A DNA stretch of 64,000 nucleotides from HNR sp040400085 (GTDB taxonomy: Bacteria; Actinomycetota; Actinomycetes; Actinomycetales; Microbacteriaceae), in NCBI GenBank assembly GCA_040400085.1, contig JBBAQX010000016.1, positions 1-64,000 of the forward strand, read 5' to 3'. Below are positions 50,555-59,567 of this stretch, piece by piece. The position numbers and the translations under genes are program-made. The notes beneath the pieces are model-generated. The model made no database searches and was not told where the DNA came from. It saw nothing but the letters and a program-made list of their open reading frames with translations. Position 1 is the first letter of the stretch. Every line of letters starts with the position of its first letter.

Positions 50555-52113
50555 TATTTCTTGACGAGCGCGGTGATATCGAAGTCACCCGTCGGAAGAA
50601 TCGTGAGGTCAACAGAAGACGAGTGAACGATGTTGGTGGCGGGGTGCAGCAGGCCAACAAACGGTCCGACCTCGTTGAAGCGACGCTGCGCCTCCTGGAA
50701 CAATTCGTTGCGCTTGTCTTCTGACGGTTCGTTCGTGATCTGCGTCTCGAGCGCCTCCAGCTGAGCATCCGATCCCTTGGGCCATCCCGCGCGCTTCGCC
50801 ATCTGGTTTCCGGGGAAGTAGGAGAAGTACTCGAAGTTGTGAGGGTAGTCGGGCTGCACGTACCACAGGGCGCTAGTCTGCTTGCCATCGCGGTAGGGGT
50901 CAAGCGCCGTGGTGATGGGCGACGGGTCGAGCTGGAAGTTGATTCCGAGTTCTTTCATCTGCGCCTGAATTGCCTCGCTCACGGTGAGCAGGGAGATACC
51001 GCGCACGGACTTGTCGTTCGCGACGCTGAACTTCACGGCCTCACCGTTGTAGCCAGATTCCTGGAGCGCGGCCTTGGCCTTGGCAACATCTGTCTTCACG
51101 GCCTCATCGGCAGGCAGCGCGCCGGGGATCGTCGGCGCGATCAGCCCGGCTACCCGAACGGCGTCAGGGCCAGCAAGGCGCAGGATCGCATCGTAGTCAA
51201 TACCGTAGCGAACGGCCTCAAGGAATTTAGGATTCGAGGTGATAGTGCTGATCGCGGGGTCCTGGTTGAGCAGCACGTAGAGCATCTGGTTTGACGGTTC
51301 CGTGGTGAGCGTAACGTTCTTCGGCAGATCTTTTGTCTGATCGAACGACAGATCGGTGACAATATTCGCCGTGCCGGCTTTAACGTTAATCAGCTGTGTG
51401 GGAGCCTGTACGTTGCGGAACACAATTCGGTCATAAGCCGGAGCTTCTCCCCAGTACTTCTCGTTGCGCACCAGGCTCACCTGAGACTTCAGGTCGCTCT
51501 TCTCGATCGTGTACGGTCCCGAGCCGACAGAATTCGTGTTCAGGTAAGACTCAGCCTTGTCATCGGGAGTCAGCGATCCGCCATTCTTCTCAACCTCAGC
51601 GGCGCTAACAATACCCATGGACGGGTTCGTGAGAATCACGGGCATCTGCGGCTTGGGCGTTTCGCTCGTCAGTGTGACCTGGGTATCGCTGACCTTGGCA
51701 ACGGTGATCCCGTCGAGAGCTACAGAAGGGTTTCCCTTAATCCCGATCAGACGGTTGTAAGAGAAGACGATGTCGTCCGTCGTCATCGGGGTGCCATCGC
51801 CGAAGGCTACGCCGTCACGGAGGGTCAACGTGAGCACCGTGTTGTCGGCGTTCATCTCGTAATCGGTGAGGTACGGCTCGATCGAGTCGGCATTGCTGCC
51901 GCTAAAGCGCAGCGGGGTCTCGTAGACGCCGCGCAGGATGAGCATACCGGTCGGCTCGTACATCCGGCTGGGATCGAGCGTGGTCAGGTCAAAGGAGGTA
52001 TCAATGACGAGCTGCTTCGAAGCGTTTGCGCCGCCGTTGCTCCCACCGGCACAACCGGAGAGGACAAGCGCCAGCGCCGCGGCAGCGGCGATAGGAATGA
52101 GTGAGCGTTTCAT
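50554..52113 (-). CDS. Peptide/nickel-type ABC transporter substrate-binding lipoprotein
   Basis: 519 residues. Signal peptide with lipobox (LALVLSGCAGG), so it is anchored to the membrane by a lipid on Cys. The SBP family 5 fold is shown by FDLTTLDPSRMYEPTGMLIL, TLTLRDGVAFGDGTPMTTDD and the long C-terminal lobe. Family 5 proteins bind peptides, nickel, opines, sugars or heme; the specificity is open. First gene of the operon (after the GAF gene). Inverted repeat GTTGTT-A-AACAAC is 105 bases upstream. Confidence 0.93.
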   Translation of the reverse strand: MKRSLIPIAAAAALALVLSGCAGGSNGGANASKQLVIDTSFDLTTLDPSRMYEPTGMLILRGVYETPLRFSGSNADSIEPYLTDYEMNADNTVLTLTLRDGVAFGDGTPMTTDDIVFSYNRLIGIKGNPSVALDGITVAKVSDTQVTLTSETPKPQMPVILTNPSMGIVSAAEVEKNGGSLTPDDKAESYLNTNSVGSGPYTIEKSDLKSQVSLVRNEKYWGEAPAYDRIVFRNVQAPTQLINVKAGTANIVTDLSFDQTKDLPKNVTLTTEPSNQMLYVLLNQDPAISTITSNPKFLEAVRYGIDYDAILRLAGPDAVRVAGLIAPTIPGALPADEAVKTDVAKAKAALQESGYNGEAVKFSVANDKSVRGISLLTVSEAIQAQMKELGINFQLDPSPITTALDPYRDGKQTSALWYVQPDYPHNFEYFSYFPGNQMAKRAGWPKGSDAQLEALETQITNEPSEDKRNELFQEAQRRFNEVGPFVGLLHPATNIVHSSSVDLTILPTGDFDITALVKK

Positions 52114-52217
52114 GGGGGTTTTCTCTTTCTACGGGGGAAGGAATGTTCAAGTTTTAAGCGGCGCGGGTTACGTTGTACGTGCTAAGCGGCACTTTTCCAC
52201 AGCACTTTTCACACAAA

Positions 52218-52230
52218 GTTGTTAAACAAC
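52218..52230. promoter_or_regulatory. Short palindrome upstream of the peptide transporter operon
   Basis: GTTGTT (52218-52223) and AACAAC (52225-52230) with one central A form a perfect 13-base palindrome between the GAF gene's end and the transporter's first gene. It could be an operator; it is short, so chance cannot be excluded. Confidence 0.35.
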
Positions 52231-52234
52231 AACG

Positions 52235-52675
52235 TCAAACAGCACGCTTCGCACCGACGGCTTCGATAACGAGGGGATACGCGCGGCGAGTCAAATCTTC
52301 AGCGACCGAGACAGATTCCTGCGTGTAGTTTCCCTCCTCATCAAGGAAGTTCACGGAACCAATCACGACATCGTCAACGACCACCGGGATGTTGATAGCG
52401 GTGGTGCAGCCGAGCGCCAGAATTACGTCATGGTCGGGAAATAGATCAAGGATCTGTTGTTTTGTTGGATGGAATTCCGATGCGCGCGCGGCGTCCGTTG
52501 TGAGGTCACCTGCGGGCTTGAGACCGCCGACGGGATAGGTCTGCTCGTCTGAGCTAAAGGCACGAAATACCTGGGAGTTGTCTGGCGTGACCGCTGATAC
52601 GGTGAACAATTTTGCTCCGATTGTGGCCTGCACCTCGGAATATAGCTCACTGAAGGAAGAAAAATCTACTGACAC
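52235..52675 (-). CDS. Small stand-alone GAF-domain protein
   Basis: 146 residues from GTG 52675, which has an AGGGG ribosome binding site (an upstream ATG at 52759 would add 28 residues of non-conserved Cys-rich sequence). The GAF core reads FSELYSEVQATIGAKLFTVS, then ALGCTTAINIPVVVDDVVIG and SVNFLDEEGNYTQESVSVAE. GAF domains bind small molecules or sense redox through Cys; one Cys lies in the strand before the conserved NIPVV. It is upstream of and on the same strand as the transporter operon (121-base gap) and divergent from the SAHH-like gene. It may sense the transported substrate. Confidence 0.8.
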   Translation of the reverse strand: MSVDFSSFSELYSEVQATIGAKLFTVSAVTPDNSQVFRAFSSDEQTYPVGGLKPAGDLTTDAARASEFHPTKQQILDLFPDHDVILALGCTTAINIPVVVDDVVIGSVNFLDEEGNYTQESVSVAEDLTRRAYPLVIEAVGAKRAV

Positions 52676-52895
52676 CGCTGCAACCCCTACTTTCGATCCG
52701 GAAACTAACACACACACGTTTGTTCCGGATAGGCAACGTGGCTCACCGCAGAGAAACATCGGCGGCTCCGGTAGCGAATCCTCTATAGATCGCTCCTCGA
52801 AATATTGTACACACTGTAGGGAACCTCCAATTCCACGGCCCTACCCACCGGACGCATTTTCCGGACAAGAGGGCGATCCAAGCTAACCTAGATAA

Positions 52896-54815
52896 GTGAG
52901 CCACGAGATAGTAAGCCAAGGTCCCCCTGCCCCCGGCAGCCGACACGCCAGGCACGCCCTCGCCACGGTTCAGCACGGCGAGCGCGTTATCCGGCACCTG
53001 GCATCCACGACTAATCTGCTCATCTCAGGAACGTCGCTCCTGCTGAGGGGAAACGGACCCATCGCGGACTATCTGCGTCCGACGCTGCGAGCTATCGGCG
53101 CGAGAGTATTGAGCGAAACGTCGGTTGCGCTGCCGACGTTGCCTCCGGCATCCCTTCGCTATGTTATTGATACGGGAGAGACCGGAACGCCAACCGGCCC
53201 CGCAAACCTGCCGCGGATCGGGCCAAAAACCTTGCTGGTCGACGCGGGGACGATCCACCCAGGCATCGACATCGAATCTTTTGATATTGCAAGCCTGAAC
53301 GCAGGATTCGTCCCAGACAATCCCCGCCCCGGGGTCACGCGATACCGGCTGGGAGCCACCGAGGTGCTCGTGGTGCCAAAGCCTGGCGAGGAATCGGAAC
53401 TTCTCAACACGAGTGGCCTTCGGCTCGGCGACCTGGCAGGTGCACATGAATCACCGGTATCCGCAGAAGCCGGCCGCAACCGAATCGCATGGGCCTCCCG
53501 CTTTATGCCGGTGACGCAAGCACTCTGCGCGGAACTCCGAGAATCGGGCCGCCTCTCGGGCCTGCGAGTCGGAATGTGCCTCATCCTCGAACCCAAAACG
53601 GCAGTCTTGGCCCTCAACCTCGCCGCCGCCGGAGCCGAGGTAACGGTCTTCTGCCCCGGTACGGAAACAGATGACGACACGGCCGCTGCACTCGCCGAAG
53701 CAGGCGTCACTGTTCTTGCTCACAGCGGCAGCACACCAGCTGAGGAACGTGCGGCGGTTCTCAGGCTGCTGGGCTGGAAACCCAACCTGATCATCGACGA
53801 CGGTTCCAACCTGATCAGGCTGGCACACTCGGAGATGCCGCATATTCTCGATACCGTCATCGGGGCAGCAGAAGAGACGACGAGCGGGCTGAGGCCCCTC
53901 CGGGTAATGGCCACCGCGGGAGAGCTACGGATTCCGGTGATCGCGGTAAACGACGCGCGCTGTAAAACGCTGTTTGATAACGCGCACGGAACCGGCCAAT
54001 CAACCGTTCTGGCGATTCTCGACCTCCTCAGCGGCCTACACAGCACACCCCTGACAGCTACGAGGGTCGTTGTCGCTGGCTACGGGCCCGTCGGGCGAGG
54101 CGTTGCCCGACACGTCACCGCCCTCGGAGGCCGCGTGACCGTCTGCGAAACAGACCCGGTGCGGGCGGCGGAGGCAACTTTTGACGGGCACCCCGTTGCT
54201 CCGCTCACGAAGGCCGTCAGCGAGGCCGCGATCATCATCTCCGCCACCGGCATCGCAGACACCATCACGGTCGAAGCGCTCTCAGCCGCCCTCGAAGGCG
54301 CCGTCCTCGCCGTCGCCGGAGGGGTCGACCAGGAAATCTCGATCAACGCTGCGCTCGCGGCGGGAGCTACCCTCACCCCCCTGGCCAAGCACATCTCAGC
54401 CCTCACCATCCCGAACGGCCCTACCCTGGCCCTCCTCGCCAACGGAGACGGGGTCAACTACACCGCCGGCGAGGGAAACCCAATCGAAATCATGGACCTC
54501 TCCTTCGGAGTTCAGGTCAGCGCGATCAACCAGCTACTCACGGACTCCACCTCGCGTACCCCCGGAGTGCATGCCCTCTCTCGCGAGGCTGACGATGCTG
54601 TCGCGTCAGCGTTCCTTGACGCGCAGGGTGCCCTAATCGATACGCCAACGGATGCTCAGCAAGAGTTCCTCGCCGGGTGGCGCACGACCCGCTTTGATAA
54701 GCAGACAGCACCGCAGCATCCGCTCTCGTTTGATGCTGTCATGCTCGGAGACGCTGACCTGCGAGGCGACTCTCACCAGCAAAGCGACTCTCACAAACAA
54801 AGCGACTTAAGATGA
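52896..54815 (+). CDS. S-adenosylhomocysteine-hydrolase-like protein with altered active site and duplicated NAD region
   Basis: 639 residues, longer than the 420-480 of normal SAHH. The second half aligns end to end with SAHH: EPKTAVLALNLAAAGAEVTV; NLIIDDGSNLIRLAHSE; AAEETTSGLRPL; VNDARCKTLFDNAHGTGQS; the NAD loop VVAGYGPVGRGVARHV; ECAVLAVAGGVDQEIS-like strand. It differs at SAHH catalytic sites: the expected Cys after DNxxG is Thr, the His of the GHFDxEID motif is replaced (AGGVDQEI), and the KPDHYRY tail is absent. The first 200 residues contain a second, degenerate NAD element (LLRGNGPIADYLRPTLRAIG) and VTRYRLGATEVLVV. Probably leaderless GTG start. Coupled to the next gene by an ATGA overlap. 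Substrate inferred to be SAH-related. Confidence 0.8.
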   Translation: MSHEIVSQGPPAPGSRHARHALATVQHGERVIRHLASTTNLLISGTSLLLRGNGPIADYLRPTLRAIGARVLSETSVALPTLPPASLRYVIDTGETGTPTGPANLPRIGPKTLLVDAGTIHPGIDIESFDIASLNAGFVPDNPRPGVTRYRLGATEVLVVPKPGEESELLNTSGLRLGDLAGAHESPVSAEAGRNRIAWASRFMPVTQALCAELRESGRLSGLRVGMCLILEPKTAVLALNLAAAGAEVTVFCPGTETDDDTAAALAEAGVTVLAHSGSTPAEERAAVLRLLGWKPNLIIDDGSNLIRLAHSEMPHILDTVIGAAEETTSGLRPLRVMATAGELRIPVIAVNDARCKTLFDNAHGTGQSTVLAILDLLSGLHSTPLTATRVVVAGYGPVGRGVARHVTALGGRVTVCETDPVRAAEATFDGHPVAPLTKAVSEAAIIISATGIADTITVEALSAALEGAVLAVAGGVDQEISINAALAAGATLTPLAKHISALTIPNGPTLALLANGDGVNYTAGEGNPIEIMDLSFGVQVSAINQLLTDSTSRTPGVHALSREADDAVASAFLDAQGALIDTPTDAQQEFLAGWRTTRFDKQTAPQHPLSFDAVMLGDADLRGDSHQQSDSHKQSDLR

Positions 54816-56125
54816 CCGCTCAACCGGCAATCACGGTGTACTCGGCGGCGCTCGTTCTCCCGATTACGGCACCGCGGATCAGGGACGGGGCCGTTGCCGT
54901 CTCGGGCGACAAGATTCTGCACGTGGGCGAACGCGAATGGGTCATCTCGTCGCTCCGAGAACGCGGCGCTGAGTTCCGCGAGGTCTACTGGCCTGGAGTG
55001 TTGAGCCCCGGGCTTGTCAACGCACACACGCATCTGCAATACACGGGCATGAGCGAGGTCGCCCAGACGACGTACGACGGGTTCGAGGACTGGGACGAAT
55101 CTTTTGAGCGAAGCTACTCGGCGCAGGGCAACTCCTGGGGTGAGCACGCAGATGAGGGCGCTCGGCTACTCATCACCACCGGTACAACCAGCGCCGCAGA
55201 TGTCGTCACGGATGCCGCGGCGATCACCGCCCTGCACGATGCTGATCTGCACGGCATCGCCTATTGGGAGGTCATGGGCTGGGGCAACAACGACTGGGGC
55301 AGCCACGGCCTCGAGCGGGTAATCAACGAGATGAACCGCATCCCCTCGCTCCCCGGTGCTGGCGTCTCCCCCCACGCTCCTTATTCTCTCGATATCCAGC
55401 CATTGCTCGATATCCCGGATATCGTGCGCCAACACGGGCTACGTCTGCATATCCACCTGGCAGAGTCTCGCATAGAGCGAGAGGATGCCGCGACCGACGG
55501 AGAACACGACGGCTGGCATCAACTCGGCGCCGGAAGTTTCCGTGACCTGCGCTCGAAGGGGGTCGGCGTGAGTTCAACGCAATTCGTCGACCACCTGGGT
55601 GTGCTCGGGCCGGACTGTCATATTGCCCACGGCGTATATGTTAACGCCACGGACCGCGAGCTGCTGCGTGCGCGGGGAACATCGGTCGCCCTGTGTCCCC
55701 GCTCGAACCGCACGATCGGGCTCGATATGCCGCCCGTCGCGGCCTACCTCAGCGAGGGTAACGCGATCTCGGTCGGGACCGACTCGCTCGCGTCATCCCC
55801 TTCGCTCGATCTGCTGGCAGATGTTGGGCTGCTCTACAGCGTCGCCCGCGAACAGGGCTACACCGCCCCGAATCTTCATGCCAGGCTGTTCTCCGCCGCG
55901 ACGCTCGGAGGTGCGTATGCGATGGGCTTCAACGTTGGACCGCAGCGTTTCGGGCACCTGGCAGTGGGGGCGCTCGCGGATCTCGCGTTCTTTGATGTGC
56001 CGGTGACCTCGGCGGAGGACGGGCTGGCTCAGCTCGTGGAGGCGGGCGAGGGCACCTGCTCGGCGACCGTCATCTCCGGTCGCGAACGCTGGTCGAGCCC
56101 GGCCTGGGCCGCGGCTACCGCTTAA
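54812..56125 (+). CDS. Amidohydrolase-family deaminase, TrzA/MtaD-like
   Basis: 437 residues. Metal ligands typical of the adenosine/SAH/MTA/aminofutalosine deaminase and AtzA/TrzA group: HxH in LVNAHTHLQYTGM (His72, His74), a His in RLHIHLAESRIE, a His in PDCHIAHGVYV and the Asp of VGTDSLASSPSLD. The scaffold is an (alpha/beta)8 barrel flanked by a small beta sandwich. Members deaminate the adenine ring of SAH, methylthioadenosine, 5'-deoxyadenosine or aminofutalosine, or release amines from triazines. Its ATG lies inside the stop of the SAHH-like gene, so the two are made together. Followed by the DUF985 gene. Confidence 0.85.
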   Translation: MTAQPAITVYSAALVLPITAPRIRDGAVAVSGDKILHVGEREWVISSLRERGAEFREVYWPGVLSPGLVNAHTHLQYTGMSEVAQTTYDGFEDWDESFERSYSAQGNSWGEHADEGARLLITTGTTSAADVVTDAAAITALHDADLHGIAYWEVMGWGNNDWGSHGLERVINEMNRIPSLPGAGVSPHAPYSLDIQPLLDIPDIVRQHGLRLHIHLAESRIEREDAATDGEHDGWHQLGAGSFRDLRSKGVGVSSTQFVDHLGVLGPDCHIAHGVYVNATDRELLRARGTSVALCPRSNRTIGLDMPPVAAYLSEGNAISVGTDSLASSPSLDLLADVGLLYSVAREQGYTAPNLHARLFSAATLGGAYAMGFNVGPQRFGHLAVGALADLAFFDVPVTSAEDGLAQLVEAGEGTCSATVISGRERWSSPAWAAATA

Positions 56126-56155
56126 ACGAGCCTAAGTAAGGTGAAAGGCAAGACT

Positions 56156-56653
56156 GTGAACGAACATCCCCCAACCGAGAACCACGTAGCAAGGCGAACC
56201 GTCGACGGCGACCTCATCGAGTGGCTCGAGGTTCCGGAACGCGCACGTTTGCTGAACCTCGAGCCGCATCCAGAGGGTGGCTGGTACCGCCGGACCTGGA
56301 CCGGAACGAACCCCGTCGAGACCGAGAACGGGGTTCGTCCAGCAGCGACGCTCATCTATTTCCTGCTTCCTCCGGGAGAGAACTCGGTTTGGCACCGGGT
56401 CTCCTCCGACGAAATCTGGCTGTGGCACGGGCCAGGTTCCCTTGTGCTCGAGTTCGGGGGCTCCGGCGAGGAACCTCAAATGACGGATGCTCTTACCCTC
56501 GGCCCTGCCCCGCAGCACGGCGACTCGGCTCAGGCCCTCGTGCCGGCAGGAACGTGGCAGCGCACGATCCCCTCCGCCACAGAGGTTCTGGTGAGCTGCC
56601 TCGTCTCACCCGGGTTCAGCTTTGACGATTGGCAGCTCACACAGGAAGGCTAG
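56156..56653 (+). CDS. Cupin, DUF985 family
   Basis: 165 residues from GTG 56156, which has an AAAGG ribosome binding site (a GTG at 56141 has none). A single cupin barrel with the DUF985 pattern LEPHPEGGWYRRTW, then YFLLPPGENSVWHRVSSDEI and LVPAGTWQRTI, VSCLVSPGFSFDDWQL. Family function is unknown; related proteins bind small sugars or nucleotide sugars. Starts 30 bases after the deaminase and converges with the Gfo/Idh gene by a 17-base overlap. Confidence 0.85.
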   Translation: MNEHPPTENHVARRTVDGDLIEWLEVPERARLLNLEPHPEGGWYRRTWTGTNPVETENGVRPAATLIYFLLPPGENSVWHRVSSDEIWLWHGPGSLVLEFGGSGEEPQMTDALTLGPAPQHGDSAQALVPAGTWQRTIPSATEVLVSCLVSPGFSFDDWQLTQEG

Positions 56654-57677
56654 ACTCAGCGCGGGCTAAGGAAAACACGGGTTCGATCGTTCCCTTCTCA
56701 GCTGAGGCGTAGGCAGCCAAGATAATGCCCAACACGTTGATACCGTCCGTCTCGTCTTGAATGGGTTTGGTGCCATTCAATAAGGCTTCGGCAAAGTGTT
56801 TGATCTCGGCAGAAAACGTATCCACCTCGTCGAATGTAAGGTGCTTGGTCTCGCCGTTCCTCACGCTGTAGGTCAACCCATTCGCGGTCGCGGTGAGGCT
56901 ACCCTCCGAACCGACGACGCTGAACCTCTCCGTGCCTTCGGCCGGTGTATACGCCCAGCTGGTCACCAGCTGCCCCACTACCCCGTTTTCGAATCGAACC
57001 AGCAGCTGAGCAGAGTCTTCTCCCTCCATGAAGGCGAGCCGGTGAGTGCTCAGCATCGCCGCCACGCCAACGGGAGCTGAACCTGCCAGATACATCAACA
57101 GATAGCTGGGGTGGTATCCCGTATCTATGAGTTCGCCGCCGCCCGAGGTTGCTGCTTTCGCCCGCCATCCCATATTGTTCGGGTCAAAGTCGTTGTAGAA
57201 ACTATCGGTAGTCCGCACCTCGTACACCTGTCCGAGAACGCCGGCATCGAGTATTTCCTTAGCCTTCGCCACGGTAGGCATGAACAATTGGTTATGCGCT
57301 GACATGAGCGTCACTCCTGAGCGCGATACGGCTTCGCTGACCCGTGCTGCCTCCTCGGGGGTAAGGCAGAGCGGCTTTTCACAGAGAATGTGTTTTCCCG
57401 CCTCTGCCGCGGCAATAATCGCCTCGGCATGAAGGTGATGCGGCAGGCAGATATCAACCGCGTCGATCTGGCCGTTCTCAATCATGCCTCGAAAATCGGT
57501 AAAGGCTTGAGTCCCTGTCTCTGCCGCCAGCCTCAGCACAACGTCTTCGCGCGTATCACTGACTGCCACGACCCGGATTAAATCCGGATGCTGTCGGTAG
57601 CCCTGAATATGCGCTGCCGCGATGCCTCCTGTGCCGATCAATCCGACACGAATGGGAGCGTTTAGTTGAGAATTCAT
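56637..57677 (-). CDS. Gfo/Idh/MocA family oxidoreductase 1
   Basis: 346 residues. N-terminal Rossmann fold with VGLIGTGGIAAAHIQGYRQH (GxGxxA variant) and the catalytic motif CEKPLCLT; C-terminal alpha/beta domain with VRTTDSFYNDFDPNNMGWRA. Family members oxidise or reduce sugars, inositols and related compounds with NAD(P). It is the last gene of the sugar ABC cluster (binding protein, two permeases, two oxidoreductases), so it probably acts on the imported compound. Substrate not readable. Confidence 0.92.
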   Translation of the reverse strand: MNSQLNAPIRVGLIGTGGIAAAHIQGYRQHPDLIRVVAVSDTREDVVLRLAAETGTQAFTDFRGMIENGQIDAVDICLPHHLHAEAIIAAAEAGKHILCEKPLCLTPEEAARVSEAVSRSGVTLMSAHNQLFMPTVAKAKEILDAGVLGQVYEVRTTDSFYNDFDPNNMGWRAKAATSGGGELIDTGYHPSYLLMYLAGSAPVGVAAMLSTHRLAFMEGEDSAQLLVRFENGVVGQLVTSWAYTPAEGTERFSVVGSEGSLTATANGLTYSVRNGETKHLTFDEVDTFSAEIKHFAEALLNGTKPIQDETDGINVLGIILAAYASAEKGTIEPVFSLARAESSLPV

Positions 57678-57715
57678 GGTTTAGGATCTTTCTGTAATTG
57701 GAATTGTATTGTTGA

Positions 57716-58693
57716 TTAAATCTGGACGGCTTCAGCATGAGCAGAGCGGTTAGAGGCTTCTACCAGGTCGGTCAATCGGCTGGCCACCCGAAGGTTGTCG
57801 TGATCCTGCTCACGCGAATGGATGGCCGTGACAAACCGTTCAAACGCGGTAGCGCGGTCTGGTAACAGCTGGTAGACCTGTCGGGCGGATTGCTCGGTGG
57901 TGACGCGCAACTCCTCGCTGCCAAACCCGTACAAGAGGCTTCCTCTCTCGCCATGAATCTCAATACCAAACGCACCGACGCCCGTCACGAAACTCGCCTC
58001 GGCCACACCGATGACGCCGTTCTCATAGCTGAGAGTGACTACCGAGTTATCGTCAACGCCTCGATCCTGTACCCGGGCATAGGTAGATCGAACCCTCGGT
58101 AAGCTGTCTTGTCTCACAAAACGGTCCACCAGATAAAGGGGATGACAGCCGAGATCGGTTATCGCCCCACCGCAGGCCTCTGCCAGATCGTAGAATCGGG
58201 CGGGGAGCCACCCTGCAGGACCGCCATCATGCGCGAGTCGAACCCGCACATAGTTGATAAAGCCCAGCACATCCGAATCAATCACCCGGTCTATAACCTC
58301 GGTATATCCGTGATAAAGACGGGGTAGCGAGGTTTCGATCCGAACATCGTTCGCCAGCACCACGCCAAGAATGCGATCGCGTTCGTCTGCGGTGGCGGCA
58401 ATCACCTTTTCGGTAAAAATATGTTTCTTGGCCCGAGCGGCAGCCCCAATAACTCGCTCGTGATCCGCCGTGGCTGTTGTGACGATCACCGCATCCGCCC
58501 CGTAATCCGCCAGGGCGGCATCCAGGCTCGAGATATAAGGGACGCCATAATTTTCCGCCAGGGCACGTCCTCTTACTTCGTCTTCGTCCCAGACACCGCA
58601 CAGCGTGGTATCGGGATGCCGAAGAACATCCTCGGCATAGTCGCGGGCATGGACGTGCCATGCGCCCAGAAGTACAACACTCAGAGTTGGCAT
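57716..58693 (-). CDS. Gfo/Idh/MocA family oxidoreductase 2, degenerate nucleotide loop
   Basis: 325 residues. The C-terminal domain and overall layout (FIDCVWDEDEVRGRALAENY-like; CGGAITDLGCHPLYLVDRFV) match the Gfo/Idh/MocA fold. The usual GxGxxG loop reads GAWHVH (VVLLGAWHVHARDYAE) and the usual EKP motif is EKV (HIFTEKVIAATADE), so it may bind cofactor differently or have lost activity. Lies between the other oxidoreductase and the MalG-like permease, 38 and 52 bases away. Conserved subfamilies with the AWHVH loop exist, so this may be native. Confidence 0.85.
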   Translation of the reverse strand: MPTLSVVLLGAWHVHARDYAEDVLRHPDTTLCGVWDEDEVRGRALAENYGVPYISSLDAALADYGADAVIVTTATADHERVIGAAARAKKHIFTEKVIAATADERDRILGVVLANDVRIETSLPRLYHGYTEVIDRVIDSDVLGFINYVRVRLAHDGGPAGWLPARFYDLAEACGGAITDLGCHPLYLVDRFVRQDSLPRVRSTYARVQDRGVDDNSVVTLSYENGVIGVAEASFVTGVGAFGIEIHGERGSLLYGFGSEELRVTTEQSARQVYQLLPDRATAFERFVTAIHSREQDHDNLRVASRLTDLVEASNRSAHAEAVQI

Positions 58694-58745
58694 CCGGTTA
58701 ATCCTTTCTCCTGTTTGATCAAAAAATGGTTTGTGAACACTGTGG

Positions 58746-59567
58746 TCATCCTTTTACTCCCCCGGCAATCGAGAACCCACCTGTCATCCGCTGGACAAGA
58801 ACATAGAGAAGCACCACCGGGAGCGAATAGATCAGGGAGAACGCCGCCAGTTGGCCATAAGCTACCGCACCGTATTGGCCAAAGAAAGAGTAAATACTTA
58901 CCGCTGCCGGTTGGTTTGCGGGCGAGGTCAACAAGACAAAGGGCACAAAGAAGTTTCCCCAGGCGCCGACAAAGACAAAGATGAATACCACCATCAAGCC
59001 AGGTTTCATCAGGGGGGTCACCACAAACCACAGCGTCTTGAGCAGGCCAGTGCCGTCCATCCAGGCCGCCTCCTCCAGCGAGATGGGGATATCATCGATG
59101 AAGTTTTTGGTCATCCAGATTGCCATCGGGAGCGAGGTCGCCGCCATAAACAAGATCGTGGCTGGCACCGAGTTCAACAGATTGAGCTTCACGAACAGGC
59201 TGTAGACAGGGACCATCATCGCGGTGATCGGTAGTCCTGTTCCAAAAAGGATGCCGTACATGAAGGGCCGATTGAATTTAGACCGATGCCGTGACAGCGG
59301 ATAAGCCGCCAGCACCGCGACAACAACGGTAACAACCGCGGCCCCCAACGAGAGGATCAGGCTATTGAGCAGCGGCCTAAACGTGGTATCGACGTTCAGA
59401 ATAGCGACAAAGTTACTCAGGCTCCACGTATCAGGAAGCCTCACGGAAAGCTGAGCTTGTGGGTCAAGCGAGGCTAAGAGCATCCACACCATTGGCAGCA
59501 TAAAACACACCGCCATGATACTCAGCAGTACATTATTTACGAGCCGCATACGTCCTATTGTTTTCAT
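58746..59567 (-). CDS. Carbohydrate ABC transporter permease (MalG-like)
   Basis: 273 residues with six membrane helices. The permease loop EEAAWMDGTGLLKTLWFVVT carries the EAA motif characteristic of MalG/AraQ-type permeases. It shares one base with the MalF-like gene upstream. It and its partner form the channel of a sugar importer. Confidence 0.93.
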   Translation of the reverse strand: MKTIGRMRLVNNVLLSIMAVCFMLPMVWMLLASLDPQAQLSVRLPDTWSLSNFVAILNVDTTFRPLLNSLILSLGAAVVTVVVAVLAAYPLSRHRSKFNRPFMYGILFGTGLPITAMMVPVYSLFVKLNLLNSVPATILFMAATSLPMAIWMTKNFIDDIPISLEEAAWMDGTGLLKTLWFVVTPLMKPGLMVVFIFVFVGAWGNFFVPFVLLTSPANQPAAVSIYSFFGQYGAVAYGQLAAFSLIYSLPVVLLYVLVQRMTGGFSIAGGVKG

